Below, one piece after another: positions 35,068-43,368 of a stretch of DNA of 64,000 nucleotides. The translations under genes were made by a program, and so were the position numbers. Position 1 is the first letter of the stretch. Each line of letters starts with the position of its first letter. The notes under the pieces are model-generated. The model saw only the letters and a list, made by a program, of their open reading frames with translations, had not been told where the DNA came from and did no database searches. The stretch is from Synergistaceae bacterium (GTDB lineage: Bacteria > Synergistota > Synergistia > Synergistales > Aminobacteriaceae). Where the stretch lies: positions 62,001 through 126,000 of the forward strand of contig JAHDKR010000048.1 of NCBI GenBank assembly GCA_018436785.1, in the 5' to 3' direction.

Positions 35068-35982
35068 TCAGCAGCTACAGCAGGATTTTTCCGCCGTCGC
35101 GAGGTGGCTGTACGTTGTCAACCCGTAATCGGCCTTCATGCTGCGTACGACGGCGAGCAGCTTCGGAATATCGATGCCTGTCGCAACTCCCATGCGTTCC
35201 GCCATATTCGCCATGTCCTCCGTGGCGGCGTTTCCGGCTGCGCCCGGTGCGAAGGGGCAGCCTCCGAGACCACCCGCCGCCGCGTCGAAGGAGGAAAATC
35301 CCATTCGGAGCGCGGTCAGCATGTTCGCAAGCGCCATTCCGTGCGTATCATGGAGATGGAGGGCGAACGGGTAGTCTCCGTATCTGGTCCGCATCTCCGT
35401 AAGCGTGTTCGCAAGATATTTCGGATCCGTGGTGCCGATCGTGTCGCAGAGCGTCACGCCGTCGATCCCTGCCTCAAGGCATGCGTCCACGACGCGGACG
35501 ACTTTTTCTGAGGGGACGTCTCCGGCGAAGGGGCAGGCGAAGGACGTCGCAACCGAGAGGCGGAGCTTCGTTTCTCCCTTCAGCGCGCAGACTTTCTTCA
35601 GCTCTTCGATGGATTCTTCAACCGTTCTTCGAGTGTTCGCCATGTTATGATCGACGCTCGCCGAGATAACGAAGTTCATCCAGTCGACGCCCGCCGCGAG
35701 GGCCGACTCGGCGCCCCGAAGATTCGGCACGAGGGCGACGGAGGCGATCTTCCCCCGCCACTTCGTGTTGAAGTGCGCCGTCACGTCCGCAGCGTCCGCC
35801 ATCTGCGGAATAGCCTTCGGACTCACAAAAGAGGTAATCTCCATCGTGGAGATGCCCGTCCCGGCGAGCGCGTCGAGAATCGCGATCTTTCCCTCGGTAG
35901 GGATGAACTCCTTTACGCTCTGGAAGCCGTCCCTGGGGCAGACCTCCATAATCTCGATCCGTTCGGGCAGAGAGAAGTTCAT
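35068..35982 (-). CDS. HMG-CoA lyase family protein (TIM-barrel acyl-CoA lyase)
   Basis: 304 residues. EVCPRDGFQSVKEFIPTEGKIAILDAL matches the start of the DRE-TIM metallolyase family: Arg and Asp of PRDGFQ (catalytic Arg and metal ligand), LHLHDTHGMALANML (metal-binding His pair) and GLGGCPFAPGAAGNAATED (flexible loop with the catalytic Cys). HMG-CoA lyase cleaves a 3-hydroxy-3-methyl acyl-CoA to acetyl-CoA plus a keto product. It sits 4 bp after a class III CoA-transferase gene, so the pair should activate a hydroxy-dicarboxylate to its CoA ester and then cleave it. 3-hydroxy-3-methylglutarate, or a citramalate-type acid, is the natural guess. Confidence 0.9.
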   Translation of the reverse strand: MNFSLPERIEIMEVCPRDGFQSVKEFIPTEGKIAILDALAGTGISTMEITSFVSPKAIPQMADAADVTAHFNTKWRGKIASVALVPNLRGAESALAAGVDWMNFVISASVDHNMANTRRTVEESIEELKKVCALKGETKLRLSVATSFACPFAGDVPSEKVVRVVDACLEAGIDGVTLCDTIGTTDPKYLANTLTEMRTRYGDYPFALHLHDTHGMALANMLTALRMGFSSFDAAAGGLGGCPFAPGAAGNAATEDMANMAERMGVATGIDIPKLLAVVRSMKADYGLTTYSHLATAEKSCCSC

Positions 35983-35986
35983 GAGG

Positions 35987-37189
35987 CTACACCGCTCCCT
36001 CTGCTCGAAGCGCCGCGATGGCCTCGGAGGTCATGCTGAGAAGCGATCCCAGGATCTCCTCGTTGTTCTGTCCCAGGGCGGGGGAGGGGGTACGTACTCC
36101 GGCAGGGGTATCGGAAAGCTTGATGTGGCTTCCGGTGACCTTCAGTTTTCCTGCGACGGGGTGCTCCATCTCGACGAACATCTCTCTGTCGCCGCCTATA
36201 TGTGGGTCGTTCACGACCTGTTCGATATTCAGAATCGGCGCGCACGGCACACCCGCCGAGGAGACCTTCTCGCAGACTTCGTCCACTGTGAAGCGGGTGG
36301 TCCACTCCTCAATCAACGGTTTCAGCTCGGCGTGGTTCGCCACCCGGTCTCGCACCCGCGCAAAGCGGATGTCGTTGATCAGATGCTGCAGGTCCATGGC
36401 CTCGCAGAGCTGCGCCCAGAGCTTGTCGTTCGCCACGCCGATGACAAGACTGCCGTCGGAGGCGCGGAAGGAGTCGTACGGGTAGGTGGATTCGTAGCGG
36501 TTGCCGATACGCTGCGGTATCCGCCCCTCGACGAGGTAGATCATGTTGATGATCTCCAGGCTTGCCACCGCGGAGTCAACCAGCGCCACGTCGACCTTCT
36601 GTCCGAGCCCTGTGGAGACGCGGTTGAATACTGCCGAAAGAATGCCGATCGCGCAGGAGAGCCCGCCCAATACGTCGCCCATGGCTGTTCCTGTGCGGGT
36701 CGGTTCGCCGTCGGGCCAGCCGGTGGTGCTCATGAGGCCGCTCATTGCCTGGGAGATGATGTCGTACCCCGGCCGCTGGCTGTAGCGCCCAGTGTGGCCG
36801 AAGCCGGAAATAGCGGCGTAGATGATCGCCGGGTTCAATTTTTTCAGCTCTTCGTATCCCAAACCGAGCTTTTCCATCGTGCCCGGGCGGAAGTTTTCGA
36901 TTACGATATCGGCCTTCTTCACAAGATCGAGAAAGATCGCCTTTCCCTTGGGGTTCTTCAGGTTCAGCGTGATCCCTTTCTTATTCCGGTTCAAGTTCAT
37001 GAAGTACGCGCTCTCACCGTTCTTGAAGGGGCCCATCTGCCGTGTGTCGTCGCCCTTGCCGGCCTCTTCGATCTTGATGACCTCCGCGCCCATGTCGGCG
37101 AACATCATCGTACAGAACGGTCCCGCGAGCACGCGGGTAAGATCGAGGACTCGAAGTCCTTCAAGCGCTCCTTTTCGTGCATTTGCCAT
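35987..37189 (-). CDS. Class III (CaiB/BaiF) CoA-transferase
   Basis: 400 residues from the ATG at 37189, with GGGGAGGAATAAG upstream. The frame open to 37240 is not needed. The family pattern is complete: LRVLDLTRVLAGPFCTMMFADMGAEVIKIE at the N-terminus (the conserved Asp that forms the acyl anhydride lies in this class near residue 165, within the DVALVDSAV region), NRNKKGITLNLKNPKG, and the C-terminal VPCAPI segment. These dimeric, interlocked enzymes move CoA from one carboxylic acid to another. With the neighbouring lyase and the FCD-type GntR regulator it forms a small organic-acid catabolic operon. Confidence 0.93.
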   Translation of the reverse strand: MANARKGALEGLRVLDLTRVLAGPFCTMMFADMGAEVIKIEEAGKGDDTRQMGPFKNGESAYFMNLNRNKKGITLNLKNPKGKAIFLDLVKKADIVIENFRPGTMEKLGLGYEELKKLNPAIIYAAISGFGHTGRYSQRPGYDIISQAMSGLMSTTGWPDGEPTRTGTAMGDVLGGLSCAIGILSAVFNRVSTGLGQKVDVALVDSAVASLEIINMIYLVEGRIPQRIGNRYESTYPYDSFRASDGSLVIGVANDKLWAQLCEAMDLQHLINDIRFARVRDRVANHAELKPLIEEWTTRFTVDEVCEKVSSAGVPCAPILNIEQVVNDPHIGGDREMFVEMEHPVAGKLKVTGSHIKLSDTPAGVRTPSPALGQNNEEILGSLLSMTSEAIAALRAEGAV

Positions 37190-37236
37190 TCTTATTCCTC
37201 CCCTTGAGTGAATTCGTTCTTTCCCGCGCAGGTGTT

Positions 37237-37932
37237 TCATACTCCGGAAGCCAGTCGGTCTTCTCTTCCGGGGGCGATTCTCCTCTGAAAATAGCTGAAA
37301 AAACGTCCTTTTTTCAGTTCTTCCAGATCGCCGGCCAGCAACGCGTCCAGAATGCGTATATGCTCATCTACCAAAGCTTTCATATCGTTCTCGGCGGCAA
37401 GATCCTTCAACACCGCCTGCTGAATTTGTCTGTAGACCATTTCGAGCATTCTCAACGTCCATCGTCTCCCGGATTTCTCCGCGAGGGATGTGTGGAAGTC
37501 CATGTCGATTCTGCTGAATTCAAGAAGGATGGTTTCCTTTGAGTCGACATTCATTCCAAGGAGAAGCATTCTGTCGAGTTTTTTCCTAAAGATGTCGTAG
37601 TCGTCGCGGGTAAACAGCCCTTTTTCGATAATTTCACGGAAGACGATTTCTTCGAGAGCGTAACGGATATCGTAGAGTTCTTCCACCTCTTCGGGGGAGA
37701 AATCGACGACCATCGCTCCCTTCTGCGGAATAGTGCGGAGAAGGCCGAATCCTTCCAGTATCTTGATTCCTTCGCGGACCGGCGCCCTGCTCACGTTCAA
37801 CGCTTTCGCGAGCTCTTCCTCCCTTATGAAGGAGCCGGGAGTGTAGTTTTCGGAGAGCAGCAGCTCTTTGCCGAGGTAGGAGGCCACTTCCTCTCCAAGC
37901 GTACTGTGTCTGAATGAATGTGTTTTGAGCAC
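37237..37932 (-). CDS. GntR-family (FCD) transcriptional regulator
   Basis: 231 residues from GTG 37932, which follows AGGAGG at 7 nt. The track open upstream to 38028 crosses the promoter and is discarded. The winged helix is EEELAKALNVSRAPVREGIKILEGFGLL, the C-terminal FCD ligand domain carries the metal-binding D/H/H pattern (FSRIDMDFHTSL and VDEHIRILDALLAGD). FCD regulators usually sense organic acids. The gene is first in the operon with the CoA-transferase and lyase and has a palindrome just after its promoter, so autoregulation by an operon substrate is likely. Confidence 0.93.
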   Translation of the reverse strand: MLKTHSFRHSTLGEEVASYLGKELLLSENYTPGSFIREEELAKALNVSRAPVREGIKILEGFGLLRTIPQKGAMVVDFSPEEVEELYDIRYALEEIVFREIIEKGLFTRDDYDIFRKKLDRMLLLGMNVDSKETILLEFSRIDMDFHTSLAEKSGRRWTLRMLEMVYRQIQQAVLKDLAAENDMKALVDEHIRILDALLAGDLEELKKGRFFSYFQRRIAPGREDRLASGV

Positions 37933-37962
37933 GCCGAAACCTCCTTCAGGATGCGATATGTT

Positions 37963-38018
37963 AAATGTCGACATTTTAGATATTGACATGATTATACAGA
38001 CTGCGGTGAAGGTGTCAA
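37963..38018 (-). promoter_or_regulatory. Promoter and operator of the GntR operon
   Basis: Minus strand: TTGACA (38018-38013), 16-bp spacer, TATAAT (37996-37991), then a perfect 14-bp palindrome AAATGTCGACATTT at 37963-37976, just past the transcription start. The position suits a repressor site for the FCD regulator encoded next. Confidence 0.85.
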
Positions 38019-38019
38019 G

Positions 38020-38049
38020 AAAAAACAAACCCGCCGCAAGGCGGGTTTG
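38020..38049 (-). terminator. Intrinsic terminator of ribU
   Basis: Minus strand stem CAAACCCGCC/GGCGGGTTTG (38049-38040 and 38035-38026), 4-nt loop, then a T-run through 38020. It overlaps the -35 region of the next promoter by only a few bases. Confidence 0.9.
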
Positions 38050-38084
38050 TCGCGTGATCGAGGTGTTCTGTGTTCAGGAGAATA

Positions 38085-38672
38085 CTAGCGGCACAGCATG
38101 GCGCTGATGCGTTTGTACAGGCGGATCGTCACAATGGAGACCAGAAATCCCTTCAGGAGATTGAACGGGATGACGGCGTAGAGGATGAGTGTGAACTTGT
38201 CATGGATCGCGGGGATCACCGCCGAGGACATCGAAATAATCTTCTCGAGGGGCATCAGATGCGAGTAGAAGGGGAGGAGGATGAAGTAGTTCGCGAAGGA
38301 TGCTGTGACCGTCATGCAGAGGGTTCCTGCTACCAGTCCGGCGACGGCGCCTTTTTTCGTTCGGTTTGTCCGGTAGATCAGCCCTGCGGGGACGACGAGG
38401 GCCGAGCCCATCAGGAAATTCGCCGCCTCGCCGATTCCCGCGGAGGATGTTGAGAACATGTGGATGAGGTTCTTGATCAGCTCTGTGAAGACTCCGGCAA
38501 CCGGGCCGTAGGAGAACGAGGCGACCAGCGCCGGAAGATCGGAGATGTCGATCTTCAGAAAACGGGGAAATATAGGCAGCGCCATGTCGATGTACATCAG
38601 CACCGCGGCAAGTGCGGAGAGCAGCGCGGTCCAGACGAGACGGCGCGTGTTGCAACGGGATACGGCTTCCAT
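38085..38672 (-). CDS. ribU: ECF transporter S component for riboflavin (RibU)
   Basis: 195 residues from the ATG at 38672. The frame continues upstream through the riboswitch but no translation is expected there. Six hydrophobic segments. The family pattern LKIDISDLPALVASFSYGPVAGVFTELIKNLIH is the riboflavin-binding hallmark of RibU, followed by GEAANFLMGSALVVPAGLIYR. RibU binds riboflavin with high affinity and is powered by a shared energising module (EcfAA'T), which is not in this window. An FMN riboswitch directly upstream confirms the substrate. Confidence 0.96.
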   Translation of the reverse strand: MEAVSRCNTRRLVWTALLSALAAVLMYIDMALPIFPRFLKIDISDLPALVASFSYGPVAGVFTELIKNLIHMFSTSSAGIGEAANFLMGSALVVPAGLIYRTNRTKKGAVAGLVAGTLCMTVTASFANYFILLPFYSHLMPLEKIISMSSAVIPAIHDKFTLILYAVIPFNLLKGFLVSIVTIRLYKRISAMLCR

Positions 38673-38691
38673 AGTATGATCAAGTCCTTTC

Positions 38692-38726
38692 AAAAAAAGT
38701 AGCCCCGGACGCGACGCATCCGGGGC
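38692..38726 (-). terminator. Riboswitch-controlled terminator in the ribU leader
   Basis: Minus strand stem GCCCCGGA/TCCGGGGC (38726-38719 and 38709-38702) followed by seven T (38698-38692). It is placed right after the FMN aptamer, as expected for an OFF switch acting by premature termination. Confidence 0.92.
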
Positions 38727-38749
38727 ACGTGTGCAGTCTTCAACACCCT

Positions 38750-38893
38750 CTTCCATCCTGACTACGGTCTGTCCCGAAGGACATCCTTACAGTCGGCTCC
38801 GGATTCGCACCGGATCGGCCTTTCGGCTCGCGGGCTTGGAGCCGTTTCCGGCCCGTCACCGCCGGTGGGGAGTTCCACCCCGCCCCGAAGATG
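38750..38893 (-). ncRNA. FMN riboswitch (RFN element)
   Basis: Read on the minus strand it opens with ATCTTCGGGGCGGGGTG and closes with GGATGGAAGAGG, and between these has the conserved CCCACCGGCGGT, AAGCCCGCGAGCC, GGTGCGAATCCGGAGCCGAC and GTAAGGATG blocks of the RFN aptamer. FMN binding should favour the terminator just downstream and shut off ribU. A TACAAT at 38903-38908 is the likely -10. Confidence 0.96.
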
Positions 38894-38931
38894 TTCAACT
38901 CTATTGTACACCGCTTTTTCGAAAATTTCTA

Positions 38932-38960
38932 TTGACATGGGCGCGCAATCTTCCTATAAT
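38932..38960 (+). promoter_or_regulatory. Promoter of asd
   Basis: Perfect TTGACA (38932-38937), 17-bp spacer, perfect TATAAT (38955-38960). It is divergent from the ribU promoter. Confidence 0.9.
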
Positions 38961-38983
38961 CCCGGAAAACCGCGAAAGTGCAG

Positions 38984-39013
38984 GCTCGTTCCTCCACGGG
39001 GCGGGCTTTTTTT
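38984..39013 (+). terminator. Terminator-like hairpin in the asd leader (possible attenuator)
   Basis: A nine-pair stem (38984-38992 with 38998-39006, three G-U pairs) is followed by seven T (39007-39013). It lies about 17 nt after the predicted transcription start and 30 bp before the asd start. No aptamer precedes it. Confidence 0.55.
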
Positions 39014-39042
39014 GATTGCATTCACGAAAGGAGATGTTCCTA

Positions 39043-40011
39043 TTGAAAATAGCAGTAGTCGGCGCTACCGGAGAAGTTGGACGCATGATGACCAGGGTGC
39101 TCCAAGAGCAGAACGTGAAGCCGGGGAAGATCGATTTTTACGCCTCGGCGAAGAGCGCCGGTTCCAGTGTGGAGTTTTACGGGAAAAAATACGAAGTCAA
39201 AGAGCTCGCGAAGAAGGCGATGAAGGAAGGGTACGACTACCTGCTCTTCTCGGCGGGAGGCTCCGTCTCCCGTGAATTTGCTCCCATCGCCGCCGAGGCG
39301 GGAAGCGTGGTCATCGACAACTCCTCTGCGTTCCGGATGGATTCCGCAATTCCCCTCGTCGTCCCCGAGATCAACGGGGATCTGCTCAAAGGCTATACGC
39401 GGGGGATCGTTGCAAACCCGAACTGCTCGACCATCCAGATGGTGCTGGGGCTCTACAGGATTCACGAGCGTTTCGGCATCCGCTCCATCGTGGTGAGCAC
39501 CTACCAGTCCGTCTCCGGAGCAGGGAAGAACGGTATGAACGAGCTTGAGGAACAGATGAAAGGGACTATAGCGCCGAAGAAGTTCATCAAGCAGATTCAC
39601 CTCAACGTCGTGCCGCAAATAGGCGCGTTGCTGGAGAACGGTTTCACCGACGAAGAGATGAAGATGGTCAACGAGACGAGGAAGATCCTGCGAGACCCCG
39701 ACATTTCAATCTGGGCGACAACGATCCGGGTGCCTGTGCTCTATTGCCACTCCGAGTCGATCTATGTGGAGACGAGGACAGCGTTCGATATGGACGGCCT
39801 TGCGGAAGCGCTCGAAGCGTCGGAAAACGTCATCCATACGGACGAGATGTTCTCTCCTATAGACGTCGCCGGAAGCGATACCGTCTATGTCGGGCGCCTT
39901 CGGGCGTTCGACGCCACCCGTTTCCTGATGTGGAACGTCGCGGACAACATCCGCGTCGGAGCCGCAACGAACGCCGTTCGCATCCTGTTGAAACACCGCG
40001 CTTCGAACTAG
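39043..40011 (+). CDS. asd: Aspartate-semialdehyde dehydrogenase
   Basis: 322 residues from TTG 39043, which has AAGGAG 9 nt upstream. The ATG at 39034 touches the ribosome site. N-terminal NADP site VVGATGEVGR, active-site Cys in VANPNCSTIQ (about residue 129), and the catalytic-domain segment VSTYQSVSGAG. It reduces aspartyl phosphate to aspartate semialdehyde for lysine, threonine and methionine synthesis and for cell-wall diaminopimelate. It is about 15 residues shorter than many homologues but complete. A transporter gene follows 4 bp later. Confidence 0.95.
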   Translation: MKIAVVGATGEVGRMMTRVLQEQNVKPGKIDFYASAKSAGSSVEFYGKKYEVKELAKKAMKEGYDYLLFSAGGSVSREFAPIAAEAGSVVIDNSSAFRMDSAIPLVVPEINGDLLKGYTRGIVANPNCSTIQMVLGLYRIHERFGIRSIVVSTYQSVSGAGKNGMNELEEQMKGTIAPKKFIKQIHLNVVPQIGALLENGFTDEEMKMVNETRKILRDPDISIWATTIRVPVLYCHSESIYVETRTAFDMDGLAEALEASENVIHTDEMFSPIDVAGSDTVYVGRLRAFDATRFLMWNVADNIRVGAATNAVRILLKHRASN

Positions 40012-40015
40012 CGGT

Positions 40016-40951
40016 ATGCACGGTTTTTTTGTCATCCTTCCGGTGGTGCTTGTCATGGCCGCCGGGTGGATGCTCGGCAAACGGCGTGTCGTTCTCCCCG
40101 AAGCCTTTGCGCAGATCAACAAGGCTATCTACTGGGTCGCCATACCCGCGCTTATTCTGCGAATGACCAGCAGCGCGGACATGTCGACGCTTGCCGACAA
40201 GAACATGGTGCTTGCGGTCTATGCATCCTTTCTTTTGGCGCCTCCGTTTGCATGGTTCGCGGCCCGGATGGCAGGGGAAAAACGAGAGAAGAAAGCGACG
40301 TCCACGCTGATGCTCATTCGTTCGAATACCGTTTTTATGGGGCTGCCCGTCGTCACGATCGCAGTGGGTATGAAGGGAGTAGAGGTGCTCTCGCTCTACC
40401 TCGCGTTTACGTTCATCGGGTACCAGATCATCTCTATCTCCTGGGCCCAGCTTGCGCTCTCAGGCGGTATTTCGCGCAGCACGGTGAAAGAGACGCTGAA
40501 GAACCTGGCGAAGAACCCGCTCGTCGTCTCCAGCCTTGCCGGGTTCGGGCTCTCGGTTTTCGGGTGGAACACATTTCCGTCGTGGCTGGACGAGACGTTG
40601 AAGCTGCTCGGCAACACGGCAAGCGGCATGGCGCTGCTCTCGCTCGGCGCATCGCTCAAGCTCGACGGGCTTTCGGGAATACTGCCCCGCGTCTGGCGCG
40701 ACGCAACGCTGAAGCTCCTCTTTCTCCCGGCGCTCACATGGTGTCTCTTTCTTTTTCTGCCGGTCGATCCGGTTGTCTTCCGTACGGTCCTTCTCATTTC
40801 GGCCATGCCTGTCGCGGTGGACTGCTTCATCCTCTCGCAGGTTCTGGGCATGGACGAGGCGCACGCCGCGGAGACGATCTCGGCGAGTACTGTACTTTCG
40901 AGCCTCACTGTGCCCTTCTGGATTACGATGATGGATCTTTTTGCCCGTTAG
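40016..40951 (+). CDS. AEC (auxin efflux carrier) family transporter
   Basis: 311 residues with about ten hydrophobic segments in two five-helix halves. PF03547-type features: YWVAIPALILRM in the first half, LIRSNTVFMGLPVV and NPLVVSSLAGFGLSVFG at the middle, and LSLGASLKLDGL, ISAMPVAVDCFILSQVLGMD in the second half. Bacterial AEC proteins such as MleP transport malate, malonate or other organic acids. The gene is 4 bp after asd with no separate promoter, so it is coupled to asd. A role with an aspartate-family compound is only an inference. Confidence 0.88.
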   Translation: MHGFFVILPVVLVMAAGWMLGKRRVVLPEAFAQINKAIYWVAIPALILRMTSSADMSTLADKNMVLAVYASFLLAPPFAWFAARMAGEKREKKATSTLMLIRSNTVFMGLPVVTIAVGMKGVEVLSLYLAFTFIGYQIISISWAQLALSGGISRSTVKETLKNLAKNPLVVSSLAGFGLSVFGWNTFPSWLDETLKLLGNTASGMALLSLGASLKLDGLSGILPRVWRDATLKLLFLPALTWCLFLFLPVDPVVFRTVLLISAMPVAVDCFILSQVLGMDEAHAAETISASTVLSSLTVPFWITMMDLFAR

Positions 40952-41014
40952 ACAAGGGGTAATGTAAGACTTTTTTTAATATGGATGAAATGTATGGTTG
41001 TAACTTTTTGCATA

Positions 41015-41052
41015 AAGAACCGTCCTTCTGTTTCGTGAAGGGCGGTTCTTTT
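41015..41052 (+). terminator. Intrinsic terminator of the asd-AEC unit
   Basis: AAGAACCGTCCTTC (41015-41028) pairs with GAAGGGCGGTTCTT (41037-41050), followed by TTA. The rest of the 463-bp gap holds the TRAP promoter and no gene. Confidence 0.88.
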
Positions 41053-41215
41053 ATCTGCCCGGCAAGATCCGGGAGTAGTCGAGCCGGCACGACTTGCTCC
41101 TTGCGGCATTCTGTAGCATGAAACACCATCGAACAGCGGGTTGCTTGAAAACACATTCCCTCTGTTTGAGAACAATCCAGGGAGGTCCCCCTTTTTTCCA
41201 TCATCAGAAAAACCC

Positions 41216-41244
41216 TTGACACCGCTCTCTTTGTCTGATATATA
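41216..41244 (+). promoter_or_regulatory. Promoter of the TRAP operon
   Basis: Perfect TTGACA (41216-41221), 17-bp spacer, TATATA (41239-41244). The leader of about 160 nt to dctQ contains short C/G-rich inverted segments (CCCCCGAGGG, CCCCGGGTGG) but no recognised riboswitch. Confidence 0.75.
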
Positions 41245-41414
41245 TAGAATAAATCCACTAAATGGCAAGTGTTACCGCAGAGTGGGAATTTCCGGAGAAC
41301 CTCTTTAAAAGGCTATTATGCTGTACTATTTAGGAAATAGGAGTATCCCCCGAGGGATGCAATGATAGATTCCCCGGGTGGGCCGCTTTTGAAACCATGC
41401 CGGAGGTGAAGTTA

Positions 41415-41903
41415 TTGAAAATACTGAGATGGTTGGATCAACATTTTGAAGAGTACGTTTTGAGCGGTCTGCTCGTTGTCATTGCCGTCGTCATGATGCT
41501 TCAGGTCATCATGCGCTATGTTTTTAACGCGTCTTTGTCATGGGCCGAGGAGGCCTCCCGTTATGCATTCGTCTGGTCAGCCCTCATCAGCATCGGGTAC
41601 ACAATCAAGGAAAACAGTATTCTCAAGGTCGACACTCTTGTTGAATCCCTGCCCGCAGGTTTGAAACATCTCCTGGTCACTTCGATCAACGTATCTGTAA
41701 CTCTTTTCTTCGGCTATCTCTTTATCAATTCGATCCCGGCGATTCAAAGAGTCATTAGGACCGGCCAGACAAGCCCTGCCCTGAAAATCCCCCTGGGTTG
41801 GATCTACTTTGCCGCTATCGCGGGCTTCTTCCTGGCTACGGTGAGGTCCGTCCAGAAAACGGGGCAGGATTTCGGCGTAACGATCAGGAAAAAGGAGGCG
41901 TAA
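41415..41903 (+). CDS. TRAP transporter small permease (DctQ family)
   Basis: 162 residues from TTG 41415, with GGAGGTG at 6 nt. The ATG at 41397 lies before that site. It has four hydrophobic segments. The family pattern LQVIMRYVFNASLSWAEEASRYAFVWSALISIG in the second and third segments is diagnostic. It forms the membrane part of a tripartite, Na+-driven importer with the next two genes. Confidence 0.93.
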   Translation: MKILRWLDQHFEEYVLSGLLVVIAVVMMLQVIMRYVFNASLSWAEEASRYAFVWSALISIGYTIKENSILKVDTLVESLPAGLKHLLVTSINVSVTLFFGYLFINSIPAIQRVIRTGQTSPALKIPLGWIYFAAIAGFFLATVRSVQKTGQDFGVTIRKKEA

Positions 41904-41905
41904 AG

Positions 41906-43195
41906 ATGGTTCTTACACTCTTCATTATCCTGATCGGCGGTCTTGCCCTCGGAGTTCCTATTGCAGTGGCGCTTGGTTTTGCGACGATCTTCCCCGGATT
42001 GACGAATCCGGCGTTCCCCGCTTCGCTGGCCTATGTCATCCGGAATATAGTGAGCGCGCTCGACAGCACTCCCATGCTGGCCATCCCTCTTTTTATCCTC
42101 TCAGGAAACATCATGACCAAGGGGAAGATTTCAGATAAGCTGTTTAATTTCTTTGCCTATTTTATTGGCGATTTTCCCGCCGGAATCCCCATAACGGTAA
42201 TCTTCACCTGCCTGTTTTACGGTGCGATTTCCGGATCCGGTGTGGCCACGACCGCCGCTGTCGGGGGCATGGCAATCCCCTTTTTGGTCTCACTGGGGTA
42301 TGACAAGGTCTACAGCGCCGCGCTGGTGGCCACGGCGGGAAGCCTCGGTGTCATAATTCCTCCCAGCATTCCTTTCGTCACCTACGGAGTGATCACCGGC
42401 GTATCCATCGGGAGTCTCTTTATCGCGGGGATCATTCCCGGACTCGTCATCGGACTCAGCCTCATGGGCTATGCTCTTTTCTACGCCAAGGTGCACGGTG
42501 AAGACAGAAAACTCATTTCTGAAAAAGTGAAAGCCCTTCGTTCAGGCGGTTTGTTGCGGCTGTTCAGAGAGAGCTTCTGGGCTTTGCTCACTCCGGTCAT
42601 CATTCTCGGCGGGATCTACAGCGGGATCGTGACCCCCACGGAGGCCGCCGCCGTTTCCGTCTTCTACGCCCTTCTGGTATGTCTTTTTGTCTACAAAAGT
42701 ATTGCATTCAAGGAACTGGGGACAATACTCAGAGACACTGTCAAATCCTACGCCCCCATCGTCGTCCTCCTGTCCCTGGCTATTGTGTTCGGCCGGGTTC
42801 TTGCCCTGCTACAAGCCCCTGCCGTTTTGAGCAACTTTATCCTGAATAATTTTGCCGGGAACAAGTATATTTTCCTCATCGCGCTCAATATTATTCTCCT
42901 GGTCCTGGGCATGTTCATGGACGTGGGACCGGCCATCGCCATTCTTGCGCCAATGATGCTCGCCGCCGCCACTGCCCTCGGTATAAGCCCCGTTCACCTG
43001 GGAGTTATCATGGTGATCAACCTTGCAGTCGGCATGGTCACGCCTCCCTTCGGCGTGGATCTTTTTGTGGCGGCGCCGCTTATTAATGAGCATGTGATGA
43101 AAGTGGGCATAAAAGCAATCCCCTTTATCATCGCGTTCATCTTTGCGCTCATTCTGATTACCTTTATACCGCAGATGAGTCTCTTGTTCCTGTAA
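41906..43195 (+). CDS. TRAP transporter large permease (DctM family)
   Basis: 429 residues from the ATG at 41906, with AAAGGAGG at 8 nt and only 2 bp after the small permease stop. It has about 12 hydrophobic segments and typical DctM features: AIPLFILSGNIMTKGKIS, YGAISGSGVATTAAVGGMAIPFL, PPSIPFVTYGVITGVSIGSLFIAGIIPG and TPTEAAAVSVFYAL. It couples Na+ entry to substrate uptake. Operon order Q-M-P. Confidence 0.96.
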   Translation: MVLTLFIILIGGLALGVPIAVALGFATIFPGLTNPAFPASLAYVIRNIVSALDSTPMLAIPLFILSGNIMTKGKISDKLFNFFAYFIGDFPAGIPITVIFTCLFYGAISGSGVATTAAVGGMAIPFLVSLGYDKVYSAALVATAGSLGVIIPPSIPFVTYGVITGVSIGSLFIAGIIPGLVIGLSLMGYALFYAKVHGEDRKLISEKVKALRSGGLLRLFRESFWALLTPVIILGGIYSGIVTPTEAAAVSVFYALLVCLFVYKSIAFKELGTILRDTVKSYAPIVVLLSLAIVFGRVLALLQAPAVLSNFILNNFAGNKYIFLIALNIILLVLGMFMDVGPAIAILAPMMLAAATALGISPVHLGVIMVINLAVGMVTPPFGVDLFVAAPLINEHVMKVGIKAIPFIIAFIFALILITFIPQMSLLFL

Positions 43196-43368
43196 GATAG
43201 GGATCTGGGCGGTCGTTTTTTTGACAAAACAAAGCGGGAGTTTTTCATCCATTCTACGCTCTCAAGGGAGGTGAAAAAGACAAAGACCTTTTCAGCTCGA
43301 TAGAGAGAAGGCCGTTCGGTATGTCGGGAATCATGGAAGAGCACAACTTGAAAAAGGAGGGGTATGAA

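Noticed and set aside
38967-39042. T-box or lysine riboswitch before asd
   Set aside because: The leader is only about 75 nt and lacks the conserved T-box or lysine-aptamer sequences. Only a terminator-like hairpin is seen.
40948-41268. 106-codon minus-strand ORF in the asd-TRAP gap
   Set aside because: It covers the terminator and the TRAP promoter, has no ribosome site and no recognisable domain.
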